From Herbaspirillum seropedicae (GTDB lineage: Bacteria; Pseudomonadota; Gammaproteobacteria; Burkholderiales; Burkholderiaceae_D): 64,000 nt of DNA. Within the stretch, counting starts at the first letter, position 1. Each line of letters opens with the position of its first letter. The DNA lies in assembly GCF_001040945.1 (NCBI RefSeq), contig NZ_CP011930.1, forward strand, positions 1,178,001 through 1,242,000, in the 5' to 3' direction. The translations under genes and the position numbers were made by a program. Under the pieces are notes generated by a model that saw only the letters and a program-made list of their open reading frames with translations, did no database searches and was not told where the DNA came from. Positions 1 through 8,441 of the stretch are shown here, piece by piece.

Positions 1-1
1 G

Positions 2-214
2 GGCTTCGAACTGGATGCGATTGCCGCCGTGGTGCTGGGCGGCACCGCCATCGCCGGAGGGCGCGGGCTGGTGGTGGGCACGCTCATCGGCGCGGTGCTG
101 CTGGGCATCCTCAACAATGGCCTGAACCTGATGGGCATCAATCCCTACCTGCAAGACATCATTCGCGGCGTGATCATCCTGCTGGCGATCTATATCGCAC
201 GGGAATGGCGCTGA
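2..214 (+). CDS. Sugar ABC transporter permease, C-terminal fragment (RbsC family)
   Basis: The reading frame is open from the window edge and ends at a TGA at 212-214, so only about 70 C-terminal residues are visible. The pattern VVLGGTAIAGGRG followed by GTLIGAVLLGILNNGLNLMG and a final hydrophobic stretch (IIRGVIILLAIY) is typical of the end of RbsC/AraH-type inner-membrane permeases of the ribose/xylose ABC family. Ribitol-catabolic genes follow 52 bp downstream on the same strand, so the transporter probably imports a pentitol or pentose for them (inference). The ATPase and binding protein would lie to the left of the window. Confidence 0.9.
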   Translation, partial: GFELDAIAAVVLGGTAIAGGRGLVVGTLIGAVLLGILNNGLNLMGINPYLQDIIRGVIILLAIYIAREWR

Positions 215-266
215 GCACTTCCATTCCTTTTTTTCATACTCAATTTCATTCACAAGGAGACACGAT

Positions 267-998
267 ATGACCCAATCCCTCGCAGGCAAGATCGCCGTCA
301 TCACCGGCGCGGCGTCCGGCATCGGCCTGGCCACCACCGAGAAACTGCTGGCCAATGGCGTGACCGTGGTCATGGTGGACTGGAACGCCAAGGCCCTCGA
401 CGAACTGGCAGCGCGCCTGGGGCCGCAGGTCATCCCCCAGGTGACCAATCTGCTGGATGCCGAGAGCTGCGCGGCGATGGCGCCGGAGATCCTGAAGAAG
501 GTCGATCACATCGACATCCTCTATTGCAATGCCGGCACCTACATCGGCGGCGAGCTGGTCGATACCACGCCCGAGGCCATCGACAAGATGCTCAACCTCA
601 ACGTCAATGCCGTGATGAAGAACGTCCACGCCGTGGCGCCGCACATGATGGAGCGCAAGAGCGGCGACATCATCGTCACGTGTTCCGTGGCCGGACATTT
701 CCCGACCTATTGGGAGCCCGTCTATGCCGGTTCCAAATGGGCCATCACCTGCTTCGTGCAGACCATGCGCCGGCAGATGATCCCGCATGGCGTGCGCGTA
801 GGCCAGGTCTCGCCCGGCCCGGTGATCTCGGCGCTGCTGGCCGACTGGCCCGAAGAGAACCTGCGCAAGGCCAAGGAATCGGGCAGTCTCATCGAACCGT
901 CGGAAGTGGCCGATGCGGTGGAGTACATGCTGACCCGCAACCGCAATGTGACCATCCGCGATATGCTCGTGCTGCCCACCAATTTCGACCGGGTCTGA
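267..998 (+). CDS. rbtD: Ribitol 2-dehydrogenase (SDR family)
   Basis: Classical 243-residue short-chain dehydrogenase predicted to oxidise ribitol to D-ribulose with NAD+ in the cytoplasm. The cofactor motif TGAASGIG is at residues 13-20, NAG at about 88-90, and the catalytic YxxxK is Y153/K157. Beyond the general SDR signature, WEPVY before the active-site Lys, the segment GVRVGQVSPGPVISALLADW and the late RNVTIRD closely resemble my memory of Klebsiella RbtD. The ATG follows a good AAGGAG at 255-260. A pentulose kinase gene follows 41 bp downstream, supporting the pathway ribitol to ribulose to ribulose 5-phosphate. A related pentitol could be the true substrate. Confidence 0.8.
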   Translation: MTQSLAGKIAVITGAASGIGLATTEKLLANGVTVVMVDWNAKALDELAARLGPQVIPQVTNLLDAESCAAMAPEILKKVDHIDILYCNAGTYIGGELVDTTPEAIDKMLNLNVNAVMKNVHAVAPHMMERKSGDIIVTCSVAGHFPTYWEPVYAGSKWAITCFVQTMRRQMIPHGVRVGQVSPGPVISALLADWPEENLRKAKESGSLIEPSEVADAVEYMLTRNRNVTIRDMLVLPTNFDRV

Positions 999-1039
999 AC
1001 CGGCAGGGGGGGCTTCATTCAAGCAACCAGCGAGGAAAG

Positions 1040-2686
1040 ATGGAGACTTATCTGATCGGCATCGATGTCGGCACCGGCTCGGCCCGGGCCGGTGTGTTCG
1101 ACCCCCAGGGCCAGTTGCTGGCCAGCGCCCGGCATGACATCGATCTCTTCCGCGACGAGCGCCGCGCGCGCGTCGAACAATCCAGCGCCCAGATCTGGGA
1201 GGCCGTCTGCCAGGCGGTGCGCGCTGCCGTGACCAAGTCCGGCATCGACCCGGCAGCAGTGGCTGGCATCGGCGTCGATGCCACCTGTTCGCTGGTCGTG
1301 CAGGGCGCCAGCGCCGGGGTGGGCGACCCCGGCCATCCCGAGCGCGATGTCATCGTCTGGATGGATCATCGCGCCCTGGAACAGGCCCAGCGCATCAACC
1401 GCATGGGGCATGCGGTGCTGTCCTATGTGGGCGGGGTGATCTCGCCGGAAATGGAAACGCCCAAGCTGCTCTGGCTGAAGGAAAACCTGCCGGAGGTCTA
1501 TGCCAGCGCCGCCCATTTCTTCGACCTGACCGATTTCCTGACCTGGAAGGCCACCGGTTCGCTGCAACGCTCTTCCTGCACCGTGACCTGCAAATGGACC
1601 TACCTGGCCCATGAGGCCGGCTGGGATGCCAGCTATTTCCGGCAGATCGGCCTGGGCGACCTGGCCGAGGCCGGCTTTGCGCGCATCGGCGCAGAGGTGG
1701 TGTGGCCCGGCACGCCGCTGGCGGGCGGCCTGACTCAGACGGCGGCGCAGGCCATGGGCTTGCGGCCCGGTATTGCGGTCGCGGCCGGCCTGATCGACGC
1801 CCATGCCGGTGGCGTGGGCACGGTGGCCGCTCGTGGTGGGCAGGGTGATGCGGCGGCCTGCATGGCCTATGTCTTCGGCACCTCTTCCTGCACCATGACC
1901 AGCCATGCCGATCCGGTGCTGGTGCCGGGCGTCTGGGGGCCGTACTACAAGGCCATGGCGCCGGGCATGTGGTTGAACGAAGGTGGGCAGTCTGCCGCCG
2001 GGGCCGCCATCGATCACTTGCTGCGCCTGCATCCGGCCACGCCCCAGGCCAGGGAAGAGGCGGCCCGTGCGCAGATGGAATTGCCGCAGTGGCTGGCGCA
2101 GCAGGCGCTGGCGGCGGTGGACCATCCGTCGGAGGCGGTCTGGCTGGCCGGCCAGCTCACGGTGGTGCCGGAATTCCTCGGCAACCGCTCGCCGCTGGCC
2201 GATCCGCAGGCGCGCGCCGCCTTGGTGGGACTGGGCATGGAGCACGACATCGATAGCCTGGTGGCGCTTTACGTGGCCGGCCTGTGCAGCCTGGGCTATG
2301 GCCTGCGCCAGATCATCGAGGCCCAGGCCGCCTGCGGCGTGCGGGTGCAGAGCATCTCGGTCTCGGGCGGCGCGGGCGTACACCCGCTGACGCGCCAGTT
2401 ACTGGCCGACGCCACCGGCATGCCGGTGGAAATCACCGCCAGCCCGGAACCGGTGCTGCTGGGTTCGGCCATGCTGGCGGCGGTGGCGGCCGGCTTGCAT
2501 GCCGATCTGCAGAGCGCCATGCCGGCCATGTCCAGCGTGGCCGGGCGCAGCCTGCCGGCGCAGGGCGATGTCGCCGCGCTGCATGCGGCGCGCTACCAGG
2601 CCTTCCTCAAGAGCCAGCAACTGGCGCGGGAGCTGCGCGACAGCCTGGCCCCGCTGCTGGCGGCGCATACGCAGGGCCATCATTGA
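1040..2686 (+). CDS. rbtK: FGGY-family pentulose kinase, probable D-ribulokinase
   Basis: 548 residues, normal length for FGGY kinases. The N-terminal phosphate-binding loop GIDVGTGSARAGVF begins near residue 7, the sugar-binding WMDHRA near residue 107, and the C-terminal ATP-binding motif SVSGGAGVHPLTRQLLAD near 440. WMDHRA and overall length place it in the ribulokinase branch rather than xylulose or glycerol kinases. It should phosphorylate the ketose produced by the upstream ribitol dehydrogenase. The frame stays open far upstream, overlapping rbtD, but the ATG at 1040 is preceded by GAGGAAAG at a normal distance and begins the conserved fold. The next gene starts 14 bp after its stop, so the two are likely cotranscribed. 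Confidence 0.82.
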   Translation: METYLIGIDVGTGSARAGVFDPQGQLLASARHDIDLFRDERRARVEQSSAQIWEAVCQAVRAAVTKSGIDPAAVAGIGVDATCSLVVQGASAGVGDPGHPERDVIVWMDHRALEQAQRINRMGHAVLSYVGGVISPEMETPKLLWLKENLPEVYASAAHFFDLTDFLTWKATGSLQRSSCTVTCKWTYLAHEAGWDASYFRQIGLGDLAEAGFARIGAEVVWPGTPLAGGLTQTAAQAMGLRPGIAVAAGLIDAHAGGVGTVAARGGQGDAAACMAYVFGTSSCTMTSHADPVLVPGVWGPYYKAMAPGMWLNEGGQSAAGAAIDHLLRLHPATPQAREEAARAQMELPQWLAQQALAAVDHPSEAVWLAGQLTVVPEFLGNRSPLADPQARAALVGLGMEHDIDSLVALYVAGLCSLGYGLRQIIEAQAACGVRVQSISVSGGAGVHPLTRQLLADATGMPVEITASPEPVLLGSAMLAAVAAGLHADLQSAMPAMSSVAGRSLPAQGDVAALHAARYQAFLKSQQLARELRDSLAPLLAAHTQGHH

Positions 2687-2700
2687 CCATGGAGGAACAC

Positions 2701-3426
2701 ATGTCATTTGCAGGAAAGACGGTCATCATCACCGGGGCCGGGCGCGGCATCGGGCGCGCCTGCGCGCTGCTGCTGGCGCAGCGCGGCGCCCAGGTGATCG
2801 CGCTGGCGCGGACCGCCAGCGACCTGGCGCGCTTGCAGGAAGAGATCGGTGCGCGTGTCATTGCCGTGGACCTGAGCGATCCGGCCGCCGCGCGGCGCGC
2901 CATGGCCGAGGCCGGCACCGCCGATTTTCTGATCAACAGCGCTGGCATCAATGTGCTGGAATCGGTGCTGGAGATGAGCGATGAGGGCTATGAAGCCGTG
3001 CTGGGCGTGAACCTGCGCGCCGCGCTGATCACCTGCCAGGCCTTTGCCCGGATGCGCATCGCCCAGGGCGGCGGCGGAGCCATGGTCAACATCACGTCCA
3101 TTGCCGGTCATCGCGGCTTTGAGCAGCATCTGTGCTATGCCGCCTCCAAGGCCGGTCTGGAAGGTGCTACCCGGGTGCTGGCGCGGGAGCTGGGGCCGCA
3201 TGGCATCCGGGTCAATGCGGTGGCGCCTACCATCACCCTGACCGAGCTGGCCGAGGCCGCCTGGAGCGATCCGGCCAAGTCGGGGCCGATGATGGCGCGC
3301 CATCCCAGCGCACGCTTCGCCTCGCCCGAGGACGTGGCGCGCAGCATTGCCATGCTGCTCTCGCCGGATGCGGCCATGCTCAATGGGGCGGTGGTGCCGG
3401 TGGATGGGGGATTTCTGGCGGTGTAG
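2701..3426 (+). CDS. SDR family oxidoreductase of the pentitol operon
   Basis: 241-residue short-chain dehydrogenase with TGAGRGIG at residues 11-18, NSAG in place of the usual NNAG, a catalytic Ser in NITSIAG, and Y146/K150 in YAASK. It most resembles the L-xylulose reductase/polyol dehydrogenase group of SDRs. It begins 14 bp after the kinase, with GGAGG at 2690-2694 before ATG, so it is the last gene of the ribitol operon. A second dehydrogenase suggests the pathway handles a second polyol (arabinitol or xylitol) or an alternative ketose. Substrate cannot be assigned from sequence. Confidence 0.8.
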   Translation: MSFAGKTVIITGAGRGIGRACALLLAQRGAQVIALARTASDLARLQEEIGARVIAVDLSDPAAARRAMAEAGTADFLINSAGINVLESVLEMSDEGYEAVLGVNLRAALITCQAFARMRIAQGGGGAMVNITSIAGHRGFEQHLCYAASKAGLEGATRVLARELGPHGIRVNAVAPTITLTELAEAAWSDPAKSGPMMARHPSARFASPEDVARSIAMLLSPDAAMLNGAVVPVDGGFLAV

Positions 3427-3463
3427 CTGGCGCGCCCTGGCCGCAAGGTCAGAGCACGCAACA

Positions 3464-3485
3464 AGGGCGGCTCGTTGGCCGCCCT
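3464..3485 (+). terminator. Stem-loop after the ribitol operon
   Basis: Perfect 8-bp inverted repeat AGGGCGGC / GCCGCCCT with a 6-nt loop, 37 bp after the stop of the last pentitol gene. The following bases are only moderately T-rich, so it is a weak candidate for a rho-independent terminator. It could also serve the convergent lipoprotein gene. Confidence 0.4.
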
Positions 3486-3555
3486 GGTGGTCTTGCTGTC
3501 GTCATCCAGCCGCTTGGCTGGCCGGCCGCGCGGGCCTTTAGCTTCAGCAGCGTGC

Positions 3556-3771
3556 TCAGCGGCCGATCTGGTGACCGATCACGCCGCCTACCGCGGCGCC
3601 GCCAGCGGTACCGATGCCGCTGCCGCCGGTGAGGATGGCGCCGCCGACCGCGCCGACCGTGGCGCCGATGGCGGTGTTCTTGTCGCGGGTGCTCATGTTG
3701 CTGCAGCCGGTCATGGCGGTCAGCGCAATGGCAGTCACGGAAATGGCAGCGATCTTGTGCAGAGTTTTCAT
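3556..3771 (-). CDS. OsmB-like glycine-zipper lipoprotein
   Basis: 71 residues. An N-terminal lipoprotein signal peptide ends in the lipobox LTAMTGC, so the mature protein would start at Cys23. The rest is a glycine-zipper two-helix hairpin (AIGATVGAVGGAILTGG, GTAGGAAVGGVIGHQIG), as in osmotically inducible lipoprotein B and related 2TM glycine-zipper proteins. It probably sits in the cell envelope and may be stress-induced. It is convergent with the pentitol operon and divergent from the secreted hydrolase; the roughly 250-bp gap to that hydrolase is AT-rich and should hold both promoters. Confidence 0.85.
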   Translation of the reverse strand: MKTLHKIAAISVTAIALTAMTGCSNMSTRDKNTAIGATVGAVGGAILTGGSGIGTAGGAAVGGVIGHQIGR

Positions 3772-4018
3772 GATTTTTTTCCTGATCGTTAAGGATTTTT
3801 TACAGGGTTCCTGGAGTGAAGGGGCCGCTCCGATGGTCGCCCTTGAACGCGAAAAACCGAAGCAGCTACGGCAATAGACTAGCGCCTTCTCAAAAAGATT
3901 CGAGGTTCCACATCTTCGCTTACAGTTGTTACATACTGTCGCCTTCGTTGTCCCTTTGCCATTTCAAGTGGTAGCGGGGCAAGGCAGATTCGATCCAGAC
4001 CACGACCAGAGAGACCTC

Positions 4019-5098
4019 ATGACCCTGACCTTTCGCCTCCGCCATGTCGCCCGCCTGCTGCTGTCTTCAGCCGCCCTGATGTTATGCAGCGCAGCAACGC
4101 AGGCGGCCGACCCACCCCGTCCGGTCGAGGGCGACTGGGTGGCGCCGCGCTTCCAGTTCCATACCGGCCAGACGCTGGAGAACCTGCGCCTGCACTATGT
4201 GACCCTGGGTGACCGCGCCAATCCGGCGGTGCTGGTGCTGCACGGCACCTACCAGAGCGCCCAGGCCATGCTGTCCAAGGACTTCGGCGGCCAGCTGTTC
4301 GGCCCCGGCCAGCCGCTGGACGCCAGCAAGTACTTCATCATCATTCCCGACGGCATCGGCGTGGGCAAGTCCAGCAAGCCCTCCGACGGCCTGCGCGCCG
4401 CCTTCCCGCAGTACAACTATGCTGACATGGTACTGGCGCAATACCGCATGCTCACCGAAGGCATGGGCATCACGCATCTGCGCCTGATCATCGGCAATTC
4501 CATGGGTGGCATGCAGACCTGGATCTGGGGCGGGACCTATCCGGGCTTTGCCGACGGCCTGGTGCCGATGGCCTCGCAACCTACCGAGATGGCCAGCCGC
4601 AACTGGATGATGCGGCGCATGCTGGTGGAATCCATCAAGCAGGACCCGGCCTGGAACAATGGCAACTACACCACCCAGCCGCCCTCGCTGCGCCTGGCCA
4701 ACAACATGTTCGTCTTTGCCACCAATGGCGGCACGCTGGCCTATCAGGCCATGGCGGGCAGCCATGCCCAGGCCGACAAGCTGGTCGATGAACGCCTGGC
4801 CGCGCCGGTGACGGCGGACGCCAATGACTTCATCTACCAATGGGGGTCCTCGGCGGACTACAACGCTGCGCCGGGCCTGTCCAAGATCAAGGCGCCGGTG
4901 CTGGCCATCAATTCGGCCGACGATGAACGCAATCCGCCCGAGACCGGCGTCATGCAGGCCGCCTTGAAGGAAGTGCCGAGCGCGCAGTTGCTGCTGATCC
5001 CGGCCAGCGCCGAGACGCGCGGCCACGGCACCACCGGCATGGCGCGCTTCTATGTGCGTGAGCTGGAGCAGTTCATCAAGGGCTTGCCGGCCCGCTGA
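4019..5098 (+). CDS. Secreted alpha/beta-fold hydrolase (MetX-like family)
   Basis: 359 residues with an N-terminal signal peptide (RLLLSSAALMLCSAATQA), so probably periplasmic. The fold resembles homoserine O-acetyltransferase-type alpha/beta hydrolases: NPAVLVLHGTYQS forms the oxyanion strand, the nucleophile elbow GNSMGG has S161, D301 or D302 lies in NSADDERNPPE, and H336 in RGHGTTG completes a triad. True MetX enzymes are cytoplasmic, so export argues for a different ester or amide substrate. An in-frame start exists at 3926, but the ATG at 4019 begins the signal peptide directly. Its stop overlaps the next start by one base. Confidence 0.8.
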   Translation: MTLTFRLRHVARLLLSSAALMLCSAATQAADPPRPVEGDWVAPRFQFHTGQTLENLRLHYVTLGDRANPAVLVLHGTYQSAQAMLSKDFGGQLFGPGQPLDASKYFIIIPDGIGVGKSSKPSDGLRAAFPQYNYADMVLAQYRMLTEGMGITHLRLIIGNSMGGMQTWIWGGTYPGFADGLVPMASQPTEMASRNWMMRRMLVESIKQDPAWNNGNYTTQPPSLRLANNMFVFATNGGTLAYQAMAGSHAQADKLVDERLAAPVTADANDFIYQWGSSADYNAAPGLSKIKAPVLAINSADDERNPPETGVMQAALKEVPSAQLLLIPASAETRGHGTTGMARFYVRELEQFIKGLPAR

Positions 5099-5835
5099 TG
5101 CGCACGCTGCAATGGCGAGCCGCTCTGGCGGCGCTGCTGGGCGGCCTGGCGCTGCCAGCGGGGGCGGCCACGGGCTACTACCTGGTCAATGTCTATTCCG
5201 ACCCGGGCCAGTGGACGCTGGACTACAAGTACTGGAACGCCAAGTCCAGCGTCGGGCCGCCGGTCGGTTCGCCCGAGCTGGGTGTGGGCTATGGCGTCAA
5301 TTCGCGCTGGTACACCGAGCTCTATGGCGTGACCCAGCAGGACGCTGCGCAGGGCACGCAGATGCTGAGCATGAACTGGCAGAACGATGTCTTGCTCACG
5401 CAAGGGGAGTATCCCTTCGACCTCGCCATCCACACCGATGTCGGCCAGTACCGCAACCGCCAGCGCGAGGGCTACGCGCTGGAGTGGGGACCGGCCTTGC
5501 AGACCGAATGGTGGCGTACGCAGTTCAACGCCAACCTGTTCTTCCAGCGCGACTATCGCACCCGGCAAGGCGGGCCGACCCAGTTGACCTATCAATGGCA
5601 GGTGCGCCAGCACTGGCGGCCCTTGTTCAACTTCGGCCTGCAAGGCTTCGGCGAGCTGGGGCGCTGGGACCATTGGGCCGCGCGCGACCAGCAATCCCAC
5701 CGTGCCGGTCCGGCCATCTTCGGCACCCTGCGGCTGGGCCGCCAGTTCGTCAAGTACGAGGCGGCCTATCTGTTCGGCAGCAATGCCACCTTCAGCGCGC
5801 GCACCTTCACGATGCGGCTGCAATTGGGCTTCTGA
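5098..5835 (+). CDS. Putative outer-membrane beta-barrel protein
   Basis: 245 residues with a signal peptide ending at ALPAGA. The mature part is rich in alternating aromatic/polar strands (TLDYKYWNAK, RWYTELYGVTQQ, WRTQFNANLFFQRDY) and ends with TMRLQLGF, a C-terminal Phe typical of outer-membrane barrels. I do not recognise a specific family. The ATG overlaps the TGA of the hydrolase gene (TGATG at 5096-5100), indicating translational coupling; the two products probably work in the same envelope process. The gene is convergent with the AraC regulator. Confidence 0.65.
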   Translation: MRTLQWRAALAALLGGLALPAGAATGYYLVNVYSDPGQWTLDYKYWNAKSSVGPPVGSPELGVGYGVNSRWYTELYGVTQQDAAQGTQMLSMNWQNDVLLTQGEYPFDLAIHTDVGQYRNRQREGYALEWGPALQTEWWRTQFNANLFFQRDYRTRQGGPTQLTYQWQVRQHWRPLFNFGLQGFGELGRWDHWAARDQQSHRAGPAIFGTLRLGRQFVKYEAAYLFGSNATFSARTFTMRLQLGF

Positions 5836-5868
5836 AGTGGCCGAGGCCAGCTGCTGCGTTGGCTGCGC

Positions 5869-6903
5869 TCAGCCCAGCCTGGCCTCGCTGGGCGGATGGC
5901 CGATGATGCGCTTGAAGGCGCGACTGAAGGACGCTTCCGAATCGTAGCCGAGGCGATTGGCCACCACCGCGACTCGCAAGCCCTCGCGGGCAATCCAGTG
6001 GCGCGCCTGGAACATCTTCACCCGCGCGACATACTTGGCCGGGGTCTCGCCCACGGCGGCCGAGAACTTGTCGATGAAGCTGGAACGCGACGCCCCCATC
6101 AGCGCGGCCAGTTCGGCCACCGACCAGTCGCGTTCCGGATGCTGGTGTACCGCTGCCAGCACCCGTCCCACCTGCGGGCAGCGCACCGCCGCGATCCAGC
6201 CGCTGGCGTCGCTGCAGGCGCATTCCACCCATCCGCGGATGATGCTGGCGGCCAGCACATCGGCCAGGCGCGCCAGGATGCCGCAGGCGCCGATGCGGTT
6301 GAGCGCCACTTCGCGTTCCATCGCATCGAGCAGGGCCAGCACGGCCGGATCGCGCTGGGCCAGGTCGCAGGCGCGCATGGCCTCGGGCATCATCATCAAC
6401 AGCGGATGCAAGGGGTCCAGGTTGAAGCGCAGCGTGCCGGAAAAGAGCACATGCGACGGTGGCAGCGATGCCGGGTGCGCGGGGGCGTCGGCCAGGCCGT
6501 TGCCGCTGTCGTCGATCAGGAAGAGATTGTCCGCCAGCGCCTTGCGCGCCAGCTTGCCGATCTCTACCGTCGGCAGTCCCGGCGCACTGGCCAGCGCATG
6601 CGGCGCACCGCGCGGCAGCAGCACGGCGTCGCCCGTATTGAGCTGCAGCCACGCCTGCTGGCCGACCTGCATCCAACAACCGCCTTGGGCGACGAAATGG
6701 AAGGTCGCCTCGCGCCTTGCCGGGAAGGCCACTGCCCAGGGTTCGTGCAGCACATAGCGGGCATATTCGACGCCATCCAGGCGCAGGCCCAGCAGGATCT
6801 CGGTCAGGGGATCGACGCCGTCGGCAGGGCGCTCCCGGGGCAAGGCCTCCGGGGTTTCCGATAGATTTGGACGAATAGTCATATCTTTGCGAAATATCGG
6901 CAT
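5869..6903 (-). CDS. AraC-family transcriptional regulator
   Basis: 344 residues. The N-terminal half is a cupin-type sensing domain (FVAQGGCWMQVGQQAWLQLNTGDAVLLPRGAPHAL) of the AraC cupin_6 class. The C-terminal 100 residues carry two helix-turn-helices (SVAELAALMGASRSSFIDKF and LRVAVVANRLGYDSEASFSR) and the family signature ending in IIGHPPSEAR. It is divergent from an MFS exporter gene with only 58 bp between them, so it very probably controls that gene and itself. The start could also be the internal ATG at 6880-6882, seven codons in; neither has a strong ribosome-binding site. Confidence 0.88.
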   Translation of the reverse strand: MPIFRKDMTIRPNLSETPEALPRERPADGVDPLTEILLGLRLDGVEYARYVLHEPWAVAFPARREATFHFVAQGGCWMQVGQQAWLQLNTGDAVLLPRGAPHALASAPGLPTVEIGKLARKALADNLFLIDDSGNGLADAPAHPASLPPSHVLFSGTLRFNLDPLHPLLMMMPEAMRACDLAQRDPAVLALLDAMEREVALNRIGACGILARLADVLAASIIRGWVECACSDASGWIAAVRCPQVGRVLAAVHQHPERDWSVAELAALMGASRSSFIDKFSAAVGETPAKYVARVKMFQARHWIAREGLRVAVVANRLGYDSEASFSRAFKRIIGHPPSEARLG

Positions 6904-6961
6904 GGAAAGTCCAGCTATTTAACCATAGACTGCGCTACCCATGTCATAGAAAGGTTTTCCC

Positions 6962-8230
6962 ATGTCCACCCCCGGCATCATCGAGGCCCCGCTGACCGAG
7001 ACGGCGGCCCCGGCCACTGCCCCTGCGCCCACTGCCCACAAGGCAGGCCAGGAGGCACCGGCCAACTGGAGCGGTATCGCCAGCCTGGCGCTGGGCGTGT
7101 TCAGCCTGGTCACCGCTGAATTCCTGCCGGCCAGCCTGCTCACCGCCATAGCCTCCGACCTGCACGTCTCCGATGGCGCGGCCGGGCAGGCCGTCACGGC
7201 CACGGCCATCGTCGGGGCGGTCGCCGCACCCAGCATTCCGTTGCTGACCCGCAATATCGACCGCAAGCGCGTGGTGCTGATGCTCTCGCTGCTGTTGCTG
7301 GTGTCCAATATCCTGGCCGTGACCGCGCCCAACCTGCCGGTGCTGCTGGTGGCGCGCGTGCTGCTGGGCGTGGCGCTGGGCGGTTTCTGGTCGATGGCGG
7401 CGGCCTTGGCCATGCGCCTGGTGCCGGATCATCTGTTTGCCCGGGCCATGTCGCTGATCCTCACCGGTGTGTCGGTGGCCACCGTGTGCGCCGCGCCCAT
7501 TGGCGCCTACATGGGCAATCTGTGGGGCTGGCGCAGCGCCTTCGTGGCTGCGGGCGTGGTCAGTCTGGTGGCCATCGCGATCCAGTGGATCGCCATTCCG
7601 CGCCTGCCGCCCAAGGATCATCCCAGCCTCAAGGTGTTGGCTGAACTGCTGGGACGCAAGGATGTACGGGTGGCGTTGCTGGCGGTGCTGCTGGTGGTGT
7701 CGGGGCATTTTGCCGGCTTTACCTACATCCGTCCGCTGATGGAGCAGATCACCCACATGTCAGTCACGACGATCTCCGCCGTGCTGCTGGGCTATGGCGT
7801 GGGCGGCTTCTTCGGCAACTTTGCGGGTGGCTTCATCGCCGAACGCAGCGAACGCTACGCCATCGTCAGTGGCGGCGCGCTCATCGCCCTGCTGGCGGCC
7901 TCCCTGTGGGTGGCCGGCAGTTCGCCGGTGGTGGCGGCCGTGGCCATCACGCTGTGGGGCTTTGCCTTCGGCGCCTTCCCGGTGGGCTTCCAGACCTGGA
8001 TCGTGCGCGCCGCGCCAGACCATGCGGAAGGCGCAGGCGGACTGCTGGTGGCGGCCTTCCAGGTGGCCATCGCCAGCGGGGCGATTGGCGGCGGCGTGCT
8101 GGTCGATCATGTGGGCGCGCTGGGCGGCCCCATCTTCGCGGTCGTGGCCATCACCTTGGGCACGCTGCTGACGCTGCGCTACGGCCCGCGTGGCGGCGGT
8201 GCGCCGGTGGCGGGCAATGCACACTTCTGA
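6962..8230 (+). CDS. MFS transporter, DHA1 family drug/metabolite exporter
   Basis: 422 residues with about 12 predicted membrane segments after a 40-residue Pro/Ala-rich cytoplasmic N-terminus. The start ASLALGVFSLVTAEFLPASLLTAIASDL and the motif RNIDRKRVVLMLSLLLLVSN after TM2 resemble the AraJ/NepI/YdhP group of DHA1 exporters (arabinose-derivative or purine-nucleoside export). SD-like AAAGG lies 9 bp before ATG. It is divergent from the AraC regulator, which supports inducible expression. A strong terminator follows. Substrate unknown. Confidence 0.88.
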   Translation: MSTPGIIEAPLTETAAPATAPAPTAHKAGQEAPANWSGIASLALGVFSLVTAEFLPASLLTAIASDLHVSDGAAGQAVTATAIVGAVAAPSIPLLTRNIDRKRVVLMLSLLLLVSNILAVTAPNLPVLLVARVLLGVALGGFWSMAAALAMRLVPDHLFARAMSLILTGVSVATVCAAPIGAYMGNLWGWRSAFVAAGVVSLVAIAIQWIAIPRLPPKDHPSLKVLAELLGRKDVRVALLAVLLVVSGHFAGFTYIRPLMEQITHMSVTTISAVLLGYGVGGFFGNFAGGFIAERSERYAIVSGGALIALLAASLWVAGSSPVVAAVAITLWGFAFGAFPVGFQTWIVRAAPDHAEGAGGLLVAAFQVAIASGAIGGGVLVDHVGALGGPIFAVVAITLGTLLTLRYGPRGGGAPVAGNAHF

Positions 8231-8271
8231 GCGGGGCGTGTGATCCCGTCCTGATCGCGTATTGCTGCTCG

Positions 8272-8311
8272 GCGGCTTCCGGTGCGTTGCCGGAAGCCGC
8301 TTCCTTCTTTT
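8272..8311 (+). terminator. Rho-independent terminator of the MFS gene
   Basis: Perfect 11-bp stem GCGGCTTCCGG / CCGGAAGCCGC with a 7-nt loop followed by TTCCTTCTTTT, about 40 bp after the MFS stop codon. Confidence 0.8.
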
Positions 8312-8351
8312 GGCATTATTCCTCCCTGTGCAATAAAGAAGTGTCCGTGAC

Positions 8352-8415
8352 GCGGATTCTCTTCATCCGCGCTTGGCTCCACACTGGCGTCACCGTGTCA
8401 GGAAACAGTCCTGAC
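8352..8415 (+). other. Two small stem-loops in the leader of the GST gene
   Basis: Upstream of the GST start are two short inverted repeats: GCGGAT/ATCCGC (8352-8357 and 8365-8370) and GTCAGG/CCTGAC (8397-8402 and 8410-8415). They could be leader RNA structure or a regulator site. No known riboswitch class is recognisable. Confidence 0.3.
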
Positions 8416-8441
8416 CGAGCCAACCCACCAGGAGCCCTCTC

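Noticed and set aside
246..1022. 258-codon minus-strand frame over rbtD
   Set aside because: His/Gly/Asp-rich antisense shadow of a clear SDR gene.
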